Assembly: GCF_004348545.1 (NCBI RefSeq)
Contig: NZ_SMKL01000031.1
Coordinates: forward strand, 1-64,000
Direction of reading: 5' to 3'
DNA: 64,000 nt
DNA from: Jiangella ureilytica
Lineage (GTDB): Bacteria; Actinomycetota; Actinomycetes; Jiangellales; Jiangellaceae
Shown here: one piece after another, positions 41,933-50,085 of the stretch
Numbering within the stretch: position 1 is the stretch's first letter
Layout: every line of letters starts with the position of its first letter
Notes under the pieces: model-generated
Databases searched by the model: none
What the model was told of the DNA's origin: nothing
The model's input: the letters and a program-made list of their open reading frames with translations, nothing else
Translations under genes and position numbers: made by a program

Positions 41933-43243
41933 ATGAATGACCGATCGTCGGCGGGCCGCTTCACCGTTCGCCGGGGTCACGCGCGGCGCGCTGTGGCCCT
42001 TGCAGGCGCCGTCGTGCTTCTCGCCGCGTGTGGCGGCGGAGATGGCACGGCGGAGGACGCTGGTGAGGACGGCCCGATCGTGCTCGACTTTCCGACGTGG
42101 CAGGCGAACGAGCCCGGTCACGGCGAGGCACTGCGTGCCATCGTGGAAGAGTTCGAGAGCCGCCATGAAGGCGTCACCGTGAACATGTACCCGGTCAGCA
42201 ACGAGGACTTCCAGAACCAGATCGTCACCCAACTCTCAGCGGGCGACCCGCCGGACATCATCGCTTCGGGCAACCACTTCTATGCCTTCGCCGGCACGGG
42301 TCAGCTCGAGCCGTTGAACGACCGGCTGGAGGAGAGCGGCCTCCTGGACGAGTGGGAGGACTTCCAGCAGGAGCGCGTGGTCGACGGAGATCATCTGGCT
42401 CTGACGATGCATGCCCTCACCCGCCTGCTCTACTACAACGAGGAATACCTCGCCGCGGCGGGCCTGGATGCGCCCCCGACCTCCCCGACCGAGCTGGCCG
42501 ACGCCGTCGAGGCGCTGGCAGGGAGCGTGGGGGAGGGCGTTTCGCCCTGGGGGGCGACGACCACGACGCACTCCAACCTCTTCGGCGAGTCCACGGCCTT
42601 CATCGTCGGCATGGGAGGTCAGTGGATCACCGATGGAGAGTGGAGTGTCACGGCCCCGGAGACCGTCGAGGCGGTCGATCTCTACCGCCGGTTGGCACAG
42701 CAGGCTCCCCCCGGTCTCGACGGTGGAGGCTACCGGCAGCTGCTCGGCGATGGCCGGATCGCCATGTCGCAGGACGGCAACTGGGTCATCTCCACGCTCG
42801 ACGAGGTGTCGCCGGCCGACGTACGGCCGAAGCTCAAGGCGGCGCCGCCGCCGTTCGAGAACACGGTCGCTCTGGTCGGGACATCGCTGTCGATTCCGGA
42901 GGGAATCAGCGAGGAGCGCAAGGACCTCGTCTGGGAGTTCATCCAGGTCGCTGCCGAACCGGAGTTCCAGGGCATGTGGGCCGGCTCCATCGACGCGGCG
43001 CCGGGGCGTACGGGTTCGATCACATCCGAACAGGTGCAGGAGCGGCCCGAACTCGAAGTGGTCGCGCAGACCATCGCGAGCGCTCAGCCGGAGTTCCCCG
43101 ACAGCGCCAACTTCCGCGCCAACTTCGGCGAGATCGAACAGCACATCATCGACGCGATGATGCGGTTGCTGACGACCGACGACGAGACCGCGGCCGTTCT
43201 GGCCGATCTGGAGTCCCAGCTGTCATCCGTCACCGAACCGTGA
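41933..43243 (+). CDS. Sugar ABC transporter substrate-binding lipoprotein
   Basis: A 436-residue family 1 solute-binding protein with lipobox LLAAC and lipidated cysteine at residue 33. Typical pieces are IVLDFPTWQANEPGHGEAL, QNQIVTQLSAGDPPDIIASG, LTRLLYYNEEYLAAAGLD and RIAMSQDGNWVIS. The ATG at 41933 has AGGAAGG upstream. It starts the importer and sugar-acid operon that runs to 47930. It should bind galacto- or arabino-oligosaccharides released by GH53 and GH2. No ATPase gene is included, so a shared ATPase is expected. A strong hairpin directly follows the stop. Confidence 0.94.
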   Translation: MNDRSSAGRFTVRRGHARRAVALAGAVVLLAACGGGDGTAEDAGEDGPIVLDFPTWQANEPGHGEALRAIVEEFESRHEGVTVNMYPVSNEDFQNQIVTQLSAGDPPDIIASGNHFYAFAGTGQLEPLNDRLEESGLLDEWEDFQQERVVDGDHLALTMHALTRLLYYNEEYLAAAGLDAPPTSPTELADAVEALAGSVGEGVSPWGATTTTHSNLFGESTAFIVGMGGQWITDGEWSVTAPETVEAVDLYRRLAQQAPPGLDGGGYRQLLGDGRIAMSQDGNWVISTLDEVSPADVRPKLKAAPPPFENTVALVGTSLSIPEGISEERKDLVWEFIQVAAEPEFQGMWAGSIDAAPGRTGSITSEQVQERPELEVVAQTIASAQPEFPDSANFRANFGEIEQHIIDAMMRLLTTDDETAAVLADLESQLSSVTEP

Positions 43244-43250
43244 GAACCGG

Positions 43251-43291
43251 GGCCTGGTGGTCGGGGCGAGTACCGCCTCGACCACCAGGCC
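43251..43291 (+). promoter_or_regulatory. Intercistronic hairpin after the binding-protein gene
   Basis: A perfect 13-bp stem, GGCCTGGTGGTCG and complement, with a 15-base loop begins 8 bp after the binding-protein stop and ends 28 bp before the permease start. As in other ABC operons, it may stabilise the upstream message or partly terminate, keeping binding protein in excess. Confidence 0.65.
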
Positions 43292-43319
43292 GTTCGGCCG
43301 GCCAGAGGAGGAAATGTCC

Positions 43320-44279
43320 ATGCCGGTAGTCACCGATGACCGCCGAAAGGCCGGCACTCCCACCGGGAGACCGGGGCGGTCGCCGTGGCGCCCGTCGCTC
43401 TCGACGCGCAACAACCTGCTGTCGTACATGCTGCTCGCGCCTTCGCTCGCGATGACCCTGGTGTTCATCGCGTTCCCGATCTACATGATCGTGAATCTGA
43501 GCCTGCGCGACGGCAAGACGATGATCATGAGCGAGGTCGGCGATCTCCCCCTGACCCTGGGCAACTACGACAGTGTGCTCGCCGACCCCGACACGTGGCA
43601 CTCGCTGCGCATCTCGGCCATGTACACGGCAGCCACCGTGACCGCGGCCATTCTGGTGGGGCTCGTGACGGCACTGCTGATCCGCCGGCGGCTGCCGGGG
43701 CGCAGGTGGCTTCGGACCCTGATCCTGATTCCCTGGCCGATCCCCGGGGCGATCGCGACCGTCGCCTTCGTCTGGATGCTCGACGGCACCTACGGCGTCA
43801 TCAACTACATCTTGCGCATGGTCGGCATCATCGACCAGAACGTCGCCTGGTTCTTCGATCCGCAGACGGCGTTGATCGGCGTACTGATGCCGACGGTGTG
43901 GAGCGCATACCCGTTGTGCACGCTGATGCTTCTGGCGTCTCTGCAGTCCGTGCCCGACGAGCTGTACGAAGCGGCGAAGGTGGACGGCGCGGGTGCGATC
44001 CTGCAGTTCCGCCACGTGACCTGGCCGGCGGTGCAGAACACGGCCGTGCTCGCCATGATCGTGACCGGTCTGTGGACCTTCACCACCTTCGACTTCGTGT
44101 ACGCCATCACGCGCGGCGGTCCCGACGGCGCGACCCAGACCTTGGCGGTGGCCATCTACAACCAGGCGTTCCGGTTCTTCGACCTGCCCCACGCGTCCGC
44201 CCTCGGGGTGGTGACGATGGTGCTGGCAGGGCTCGTGCTGCTGGCCTTGTTCCCCGTCGTCCGCCGACGCTTCTTCTGA
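43320..44279 (+). CDS. Carbohydrate ABC transporter permease, MalF type
   Basis: A 319-residue permease with six helices, beginning SYMLLAPSLAMTLVFIAFPI. The EAA loop EAAKVDGAGAILQFRHVTWP is near residue 220. ATGs at 43314 and 43320 are both possible; 43320 is chosen because AGGAGG is then eight bases upstream rather than two. It follows the hairpin after the binding-protein gene and pairs with the next permease to import an oligosaccharide. Confidence 0.93.
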   Translation: MPVVTDDRRKAGTPTGRPGRSPWRPSLSTRNNLLSYMLLAPSLAMTLVFIAFPIYMIVNLSLRDGKTMIMSEVGDLPLTLGNYDSVLADPDTWHSLRISAMYTAATVTAAILVGLVTALLIRRRLPGRRWLRTLILIPWPIPGAIATVAFVWMLDGTYGVINYILRMVGIIDQNVAWFFDPQTALIGVLMPTVWSAYPLCTLMLLASLQSVPDELYEAAKVDGAGAILQFRHVTWPAVQNTAVLAMIVTGLWTFTTFDFVYAITRGGPDGATQTLAVAIYNQAFRFFDLPHASALGVVTMVLAGLVLLALFPVVRRRFF

Positions 44280-44319
44280 CGATGTGCCGCCGCGTGCGGC
44301 TTCCGAGGTGATGAGTAGC

Positions 44320-45144
44320 ATGACCCGAGGCATGATCATCCGCTACGGGCTGATCGTCGCGATCATCGTTGTCCTGCTGTTCCCCGTCTACTGGATGGCG
44401 CTCACAGCGGTGCTGCCGACCAGAGAGTTGCTCTCTCCGTCACCACCGCTGATCCCGGACCTCTCATCGATCAGCTTCGACTCGTTCCAGCGGGTCTTCG
44501 AGCTCCGCCCGGTCGGGCGTTGGATGACGAACTCCGCCGTCGTGACGGCCGGGACGGTGGTGTGTTCGGTGGTGCTGGCGACGATGGCCGGCTACAGCCT
44601 GTCGCGGCTGGCCTCGAAGATCGGTCTGGTGGTCGGCTACAGCTTGTTCGCGGTTCGTCTCATACCGACCACGCTTCTGGTCATCCCGCTGTTCATGATG
44701 TTCAGCGAGGTCGAGCTCAACAACACACTGCGCAGCCTCGTGATCGCCAACACCGTCGTGATCGTCCCCTTCGCGGCATGGCTGATGAAGTCGTTCTTCG
44801 ACTCCATCCCGGTCGAGTTGGAAGAGGCGGCCATGGTCGACGGCTGCTCGAGACTGCGGTCGTTCCTGACGATCGTCCTGCCGCTGGCCAGACCTGGGAT
44901 CGGCGCGGTGGCGATCTTCTCCGGGATCCTGGCCTGGGGCGACTTCACGTTCGCCAGAACCCTCATCCAGGGCGATGCGGGAACCACCGTGACGGTGGGC
45001 CTGGTGAGTTTCGTCGGCGAGTACACCGCCGACTGGGGAGCGCTCATGGCCGCCGGCCTGCTGTCGATCGCACCCATGGTGGTCTTGTTCATCCTGCTCG
45101 AGCCCCTGCTCATCAGCGGCCTGACGAGTGGTGCGGTGAAGTGA
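44320..45144 (+). CDS. Carbohydrate ABC transporter permease, MalG type
   Basis: A 274-residue permease opening YGLIVAIIVVLLFPVYWMAL. The EAA loop EEAAMVDGCSRLRSFLTIVLP is near residue 170. GAGGTG at 44305-44310 is nine bases before the ATG at 44320; the ATG at 44311 directly abuts it and is less likely. It completes the membrane part of the importer and lies 60 bp before the sugar-acid dehydratase gene. Confidence 0.93.
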   Translation: MTRGMIIRYGLIVAIIVVLLFPVYWMALTAVLPTRELLSPSPPLIPDLSSISFDSFQRVFELRPVGRWMTNSAVVTAGTVVCSVVLATMAGYSLSRLASKIGLVVGYSLFAVRLIPTTLLVIPLFMMFSEVELNNTLRSLVIANTVVIVPFAAWLMKSFFDSIPVELEEAAMVDGCSRLRSFLTIVLPLARPGIGAVAIFSGILAWGDFTFARTLIQGDAGTTVTVGLVSFVGEYTADWGALMAAGLLSIAPMVVLFILLEPLLISGLTSGAVK

Positions 45145-45204
45145 GTGCCGCCGCCGCAGCCCCGGTCGTACCGCGCCCCATCACTGACGAGGAGTTCTGA
45201 CAAC

Positions 45205-47013
45205 GTGACACCAGCAGGGACGTCCCGCCGCCTGCGCAGCAACCGGTACTACGGCGGCTACAACCAGCAGGCACTGGTCCGCAACGGGCACATGCAGGCC
45301 CTCGGCTTCCCCGACGGCCTGTTGCGGTCCGGGAAGCCGCTGATCGGCATCGCCAACAGCCAGTCGGACCTGAATCCGTGCAACGCCCACCTCGGCGAGG
45401 TCGCCGAGGCGGTCAAGCGCGGAGTCTGGGAAGCCGGTGGCGTGCCCGTGGTGTTTCCCACGATCAGCCTCGGCGAGGCCAACATGCTTCCGACCACCAT
45501 GCTGTTCCGCAACCTCATGAGCATGGATGTCGAGGAGACGCTGCGCGCGAATCCCGTCGACGGGGTCGTGCTCCTGGGCGGCTGCGACAAGACCACGCCG
45601 GCCCAGCTCATGGGTGCGGCGAGCGTGGACCTGCCGACGCTGGTGCTCACGGGCGGGCCGATGCTGACCAGCCGGTTCCGCGGCCGGACACTCGGCACGG
45701 GCACCGACGCCCGCAAGCTCGCAGACGAGGTGCGGGCCGGCCGCATGGCTCCGGAGGAGTTCTTCGCCGCCGAGGGGTGCTATGCGCGCAGCGCCGGCCA
45801 CTGCATGGTGATGGGAACCGCGTCGACCATGGCAAGCGTCGCCGAGGCCCTCGGCATGCAACTCCCCGGCACGTCGTCCATCCCGGCCCCGGATGCGGCC
45901 CGTAAGCAGGCCGCGCACCGGGCCGGGCGACGCATCGTCGAGATGGTGCACGAAGACCTGCGGATGTCGCGGATCCTCACCCGCGGCGCGTTCGAGAACG
46001 CCGTCAAGGTGAACGCCGCGCTCAGCGGATCGACGAACGCGGTCCTCCATCTGCTCGCCATCGCGGGCCGGGCGGGTGTGCCGCTGGAGCTGGACGACTT
46101 CGACCTGTGGATGCGCGACGTACCGTGGCTGGCCAACCTCCGCCCGGCCGGCGAGCACTACATGGAGGACTTCCACCACGCCGGCGGGCTGCCTGCTCTC
46201 ATGCGGCGCCTGATCGATCACCTGGAGACCAAGGCGCTGACCGTCACGGGCGCGACCGTCGCGGAGAACGTGGCAGCCGCAGAATGCTTCGACGACGACG
46301 TCATCCGGCCGCTCGACCGGCCGCTGGGCATCGGCGCCGGCACCGCGGTGCTGCGCGGCAACCTGGCACCCGACGGTGCCGTCATCAAGCAGGCCGCCGC
46401 GAGCCCCGGGCTCATGCGGCACCGCGGCCGCGCCCTCGTCTTCGACACCATCCAGGAGTGCGAGGCGAAGATCCACGATCCCGACCTGGACGTTGACGAG
46501 AACACCGTGCTCGTGGTGCGCAACTGCGGACCGAAGGGATACCCCGGCATGCCGGAGGTGGCCAATCTTCCGATCCCGCGCAAGCTGCTCGAACGGGGTG
46601 TGGACGACATGGTCCGCATCTCGGACGCGCGCATGAGCGGAACCGCCTACGGCACCGTCATCCTGCACGTGGCACCCGAAGCCGCCGCCGGAGGTCCCCT
46701 CGCACTGGTTCGGACAGGAGACGTGATCGCACTCGACGTACCGGCCCGGACCCTCGTGCTGGAGGTCGACGACGCCGAGCTGCAGCGGCGACGGCAGGGG
46801 TTGCCAGAGCGGCCCCGGCGCTTCGAGCGCGGCTGGGCCAAGCTGTACGAGGACCACGTCCTTCAGGCGGATCAGGGCGCGGACCTGGACTTCCTGGTCG
46901 GCGCCAGTGGTGCCGAACCGCACGGCGGCGATCCGTACGCCTCACCGGACGAGGACGAACTGCTGCGCACCGATGCCGGCCTCGTCGGCCGCCGACCGGA
47001 GACCACCGCATGA
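45205..47013 (+). CDS. IlvD/Edd-family sugar-acid dehydratase
   Basis: A 602-residue iron-sulfur dehydratase of the IlvD/Edd family. Motifs in order are NSQSDLNPCNAHL (C59), LLGGCDKTTPAQLMGAAS (C127), the third-cysteine region GHCMVMGTASTMASVAEALG near 200, RNCGPKGYPGMPE near 455 and DARMSGTAYGTV near 490. Relatives dehydrate L-arabinonate, D-xylonate, galactonate or gluconate to 2-keto-3-deoxy acids, or act on dihydroxy acids. The GTG at 45205 is chosen from GAGGAG eleven bases upstream and the family start RRLRSNRYYGG. The stop overlaps the next start. Context favours a pentonate or hexonate from galactan or arabinogalactan. Confidence 0.92.
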   Translation: MTPAGTSRRLRSNRYYGGYNQQALVRNGHMQALGFPDGLLRSGKPLIGIANSQSDLNPCNAHLGEVAEAVKRGVWEAGGVPVVFPTISLGEANMLPTTMLFRNLMSMDVEETLRANPVDGVVLLGGCDKTTPAQLMGAASVDLPTLVLTGGPMLTSRFRGRTLGTGTDARKLADEVRAGRMAPEEFFAAEGCYARSAGHCMVMGTASTMASVAEALGMQLPGTSSIPAPDAARKQAAHRAGRRIVEMVHEDLRMSRILTRGAFENAVKVNAALSGSTNAVLHLLAIAGRAGVPLELDDFDLWMRDVPWLANLRPAGEHYMEDFHHAGGLPALMRRLIDHLETKALTVTGATVAENVAAAECFDDDVIRPLDRPLGIGAGTAVLRGNLAPDGAVIKQAAASPGLMRHRGRALVFDTIQECEAKIHDPDLDVDENTVLVVRNCGPKGYPGMPEVANLPIPRKLLERGVDDMVRISDARMSGTAYGTVILHVAPEAAAGGPLALVRTGDVIALDVPARTLVLEVDDAELQRRRQGLPERPRRFERGWAKLYEDHVLQADQGADLDFLVGASGAEPHGGDPYASPDEDELLRTDAGLVGRRPETTA

Positions 47014-47930
47014 CCAGCGCGTTCCGCGGCGTCTACTCGATCCCCGTCACCCCCTTCACCGACACCGGACACCTGGACCTGCCGGCGTTGGAACGCGTGG
47101 TCGACTTCACCATCCAGGCCGGCGCGCATGGCGTTGTCACACCGGTCGTGGTGAGCGAGTTCTTCACACTCACCGACATCGAGAGACGTCAAGTGGTGGA
47201 GTACGTCGCGGCGACCACGGCCAAGCGTGTCTCCGTGATCGCCGGGGTATCCGCGCCCTCCACCCACGGCGCTGCGATCTTTGCGGCGCATGCGGCCGAA
47301 GCGGGGGCGGACGCCGTCATCGCGGTTCCGCCATATGTCAAACGCGGCTCGTGGCCGGAGCTCATCGCATACTTCGAGGCCATCGCCGCCGCCAGCGGGC
47401 TGCCGGTGTTCGTGCAGAACGCCGACGGGCCCTCCGGGACACCCTTGTCGCCGGCTCAACTGCTCGAACTGGCCGATCGCGTCGAGGCGGTCTCGTGGAT
47501 CAAGGAGGAATCCAGCCAGTCCAGCCAGACCATCACGGCGGTTCTCGGCGCATCGGCAGGGGGCGTTCGCGGGATCATGGGCGGCAAAGGCGCACGCTAT
47601 CTCCTCGACGAGTACCAGCGTGGCGTCTGCGGCACCATGCCCGGCTGCGAGTTCACCGACCTGCACGTCGCGCTGTGGGACGCGCTCGAAAGCGGCGATC
47701 ACAACCGGGCCGGGGATGTCTACCGGCTGCTGCTTCCGCTTGTCGAGATGGAGGACCAGTACGGCGGTGCGGCGTTCTGCAAGGAAGTCCTGCGCATGCG
47801 CGGGGTTCTCACCAGCACATTCGTTCGTGAACCAGGATCTCGGCCGCTGGATGCACCGGCCGTGGAGTTGCTGGCCCGTCATTTGCGTGCCGCAGAGTCA
47901 CTGGCCGCCCTTGGGAGTCCCGCCGGCTGA
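47010..47930 (+). CDS. DHDPS/NAL-family enzyme, 2-keto-3-deoxy sugar-acid dehydratase or aldolase
   Basis: A 306-residue class I TIM barrel. The Schiff-base lysine is K165 (SWIKEESSQ). The usual tyrosine before the NVPxRTG-type loop is replaced by Gln in FVQNADGPSG. A similar QDAP loop occurs in bacterial 2-keto-3-deoxy-L-arabinonate dehydratase, so that activity is favoured over lysine biosynthesis. The ATG overlaps the dehydratase stop (ATGA). Together the two would convert a sugar acid to 2-ketoglutarate semialdehyde, or to pyruvate plus an aldehyde. A sugar dehydrogenase to form the acid is not in this operon. Confidence 0.88.
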   Translation: MTSAFRGVYSIPVTPFTDTGHLDLPALERVVDFTIQAGAHGVVTPVVVSEFFTLTDIERRQVVEYVAATTAKRVSVIAGVSAPSTHGAAIFAAHAAEAGADAVIAVPPYVKRGSWPELIAYFEAIAAASGLPVFVQNADGPSGTPLSPAQLLELADRVEAVSWIKEESSQSSQTITAVLGASAGGVRGIMGGKGARYLLDEYQRGVCGTMPGCEFTDLHVALWDALESGDHNRAGDVYRLLLPLVEMEDQYGGAAFCKEVLRMRGVLTSTFVREPGSRPLDAPAVELLARHLRAAESLAALGSPAG

Positions 47931-47957
47931 GCTCATGCCGTAGGTCGGCTCTGGTCT

Positions 47958-47992
47958 TGGCTGCTTCTGCAGTCCGGCTGCGTCATGCGCAG
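47958..47992. promoter_or_regulatory. IclR-type site pair upstream of the secreted hydrolase
   Basis: CTGCG-TCATG-CGCAG at 47978-47992 is a perfect copy of the IclR-gene motif. A weaker copy, TGGCT-GCTTC-TGCAG, starts exactly 20 bp earlier. The pair is 46-80 bp before the hydrolase start. Confidence 0.7.
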
Positions 47993-48037
47993 CGGAGTGT
48001 CACGTTGATCGGCTCGACGAGGAGACGGGAGAGTCTT

Positions 48038-49972
48038 GTGAACGAGAGGCCGGCACTGAGACGCAGAACCACTCGCTGGGCTGCGGCGGTCGCCGCCTTC
48101 GCCCTGGTGTCCACTGCGGTGGCCGCGCAGGCGTCGGCGGCGGCGTCGGAGCTCGAGCCAGTCGCCGTTCCCGGTATCGGAACGGAGGTCTGGCTCTTCG
48201 ACGAACGAGAAGCGTACGACTTCACCAAGCGTGAGCCCACCATCGCGCCGCGCTATCTGGTCTATCCCGACAAGGCCGTCGACGCGGCGGAAGCGGCCGA
48301 CCTCATCGATGAGCTCGGGCTCGCGACGCATCTGACCGAGTACGCGACGCGAGCGTGGGTCATCAATCCGGCGAACGGCGTCAGCTACGACCCCGAGACG
48401 GACCTGGCGTCCTACTTCTCGCTGCTCAGCGAGCTGCCGCGGCAGGCCACGTGGCAGCACACCAACATGAAGGTGATCGGAATCGGCGAGGGCGCCACCT
48501 TCGTCAACAACGTCATCTCGCAGAACTCGTGGTCGATCGCCGGCATCTTCACCTACGGCGGGACCATGAGTTCGACCGTCACGCCGCATGCGCCGATCCC
48601 CGCCTATATTCACGGCGACGCGACCGCGGCGGAACGGTATGTGTCGGCGAACGAAGCCGTCCGGGTGAGCACTCAGGACGGGATCACCGTTCATGAGAAT
48701 CCGGACGACCCTCTTGTGCGGGTTGTCGCCTCACAAGACGGCGGCCAGAGCTTGGCTGAGGCGTTTTCGGCCGCATGGGACCATCTCCTGAGCCACAACT
48801 ATCGCATCTATCTTGATGCCAACAATCCGGGGCGGGTCGACCCTTACGTCACGCGCGAGGGATTCACGCTGTTCTCCTATCGACTCGACGATCTGGGTGT
48901 CCGGCAGACACCGGTGACCGACTCGCTGGGGTCGAGTGGCGGTGAGTACATGTGGCAGGAGTACATTCCCGATTCGGCCGCCGAAGCACCTGCGGGCACC
49001 TTGCCGTTGATCGTGCTCCTGCACGGTACGACCGACATGCCCCAGCACATCGCCGAGCGGGGAGGCTGGATCGAACAGGTTGCCGAGGTCGGCGCGATCA
49101 TGGTCTCCGCCGAGAACCAGGGCAGCCGATTCGGCTTCCTGAACTTCGATGCGGACTCGACCGAACGGCTCGTCCAGCATCTCGCGGTGAAGTACCCGCA
49201 GATCGACACCGGGCGCGTCTACGCCTACGGTTTCTCGCTCGGTGCCAGCCAGGCTCAATCCTGGCCGCTCGCGAAGCGCGATCTCTTCGCCGCCGTGGCG
49301 GGCCTGGGAGCCCCGTTCGGAGGCGGCGACGCACAGATCGCTCAGGCCCGCGCGATCGCGGCGCCCAGGCACGAAGTGCCGTTCTACATGCTCCAGGGCG
49401 TGAACGACACCATCGGGCAGCTGCCGGTCTCAGCCAGCTCGCGAAGCGTCTATTCGGCGGTGCGGGCCTACGGGGCACTCAACGGAGTGGACGTGCCGCA
49501 AGCTCCCGATCTCTCGACCAACCCCTTCTATGGCATCGCACTGGACGATCAGGGGTGGGACACGATCGGTGCGAAGGACGCGCACCTCGGCACCCTCTCC
49601 AACGACCGCGGGGTGGTCATCAAGTTGGCAGCGGTCAACGACCTCGCGCACGTGAACTACCCTCTGTCCGCTCCCGAGATCTGGGACTTCTTCGACGACT
49701 ATCGGCGCGACACCGCGACAGGGGAGCTGCTCTTCGTCCCGAGTTTCGAGAGGGTGCGATGGCACTACGACCGGGCCGTTCGCGATGGCCTGCTCACGGG
49801 CGAACTGGCCATCGAACTCGCGGAAGCGATCGATCGAGCCGAGGAGTTCCTCGACGGTCCGCGGCACCACGCCGCTCTCGTTCAGCTTCGGAACGCCGCG
49901 CGCGCGGCCGATCGAGCGGGGGCCGTCGCGCTGGCCGCTGCCGTGACGGAGCTACGCCGGTCGCTGAGCTGA
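48038..49972 (+). CDS. Secreted alpha/beta-hydrolase (esterase) of the galactan regulon
   Basis: A 644-residue secreted protein with a signal peptide at 1-35 (AAAVAAFALVSTAVAAQASA). Residues of about 40-295 form a domain I do not recognise, rich in aromatic and beta segments. Residues of about 300-560 are an alpha/beta-hydrolase of the PHB-depolymerase-like esterase type: LPLIVLLHGTTDMPQHIAER, then the nucleophile elbow GFSLGASQ, and a late His in LAHVNYPLS. The last 70 residues are helical. The GTG at 48038 has GGGAGAG upstream. Removal of acetyl or feruloyl groups from galactan-type polymers is plausible but inferred. It has its own IclR-type promoter sites. Confidence 0.85.
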   Translation: MNERPALRRRTTRWAAAVAAFALVSTAVAAQASAAASELEPVAVPGIGTEVWLFDEREAYDFTKREPTIAPRYLVYPDKAVDAAEAADLIDELGLATHLTEYATRAWVINPANGVSYDPETDLASYFSLLSELPRQATWQHTNMKVIGIGEGATFVNNVISQNSWSIAGIFTYGGTMSSTVTPHAPIPAYIHGDATAAERYVSANEAVRVSTQDGITVHENPDDPLVRVVASQDGGQSLAEAFSAAWDHLLSHNYRIYLDANNPGRVDPYVTREGFTLFSYRLDDLGVRQTPVTDSLGSSGGEYMWQEYIPDSAAEAPAGTLPLIVLLHGTTDMPQHIAERGGWIEQVAEVGAIMVSAENQGSRFGFLNFDADSTERLVQHLAVKYPQIDTGRVYAYGFSLGASQAQSWPLAKRDLFAAVAGLGAPFGGGDAQIAQARAIAAPRHEVPFYMLQGVNDTIGQLPVSASSRSVYSAVRAYGALNGVDVPQAPDLSTNPFYGIALDDQGWDTIGAKDAHLGTLSNDRGVVIKLAAVNDLAHVNYPLSAPEIWDFFDDYRRDTATGELLFVPSFERVRWHYDRAVRDGLLTGELAIELAEAIDRAEEFLDGPRHHAALVQLRNAARAADRAGAVALAAAVTELRRSLS

Positions 49973-49990
49973 CCGCACGTCCGTAGCGGT

Positions 49991-50032
49991 GACGGGTGAG
50001 GTGCGCCGAGGCGTCGGCGCACCTCACCCGTC
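49991..50032. terminator. Bidirectional terminator between the hydrolase and LacI genes
   Basis: A perfect 17-bp stem (arms 49991-50007 and 50016-50032, GACGGGTGAGGTGCGCC) with an 8-base loop lies between two convergent genes, 19 bp after the hydrolase stop. It can serve both strands. Confidence 0.88.
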
Positions 50033-50085
50033 CTTGACAGCTCGTGGCGGCGAAGGCGCGTGGTCGTCGCGCCAACGCCGTTCGA

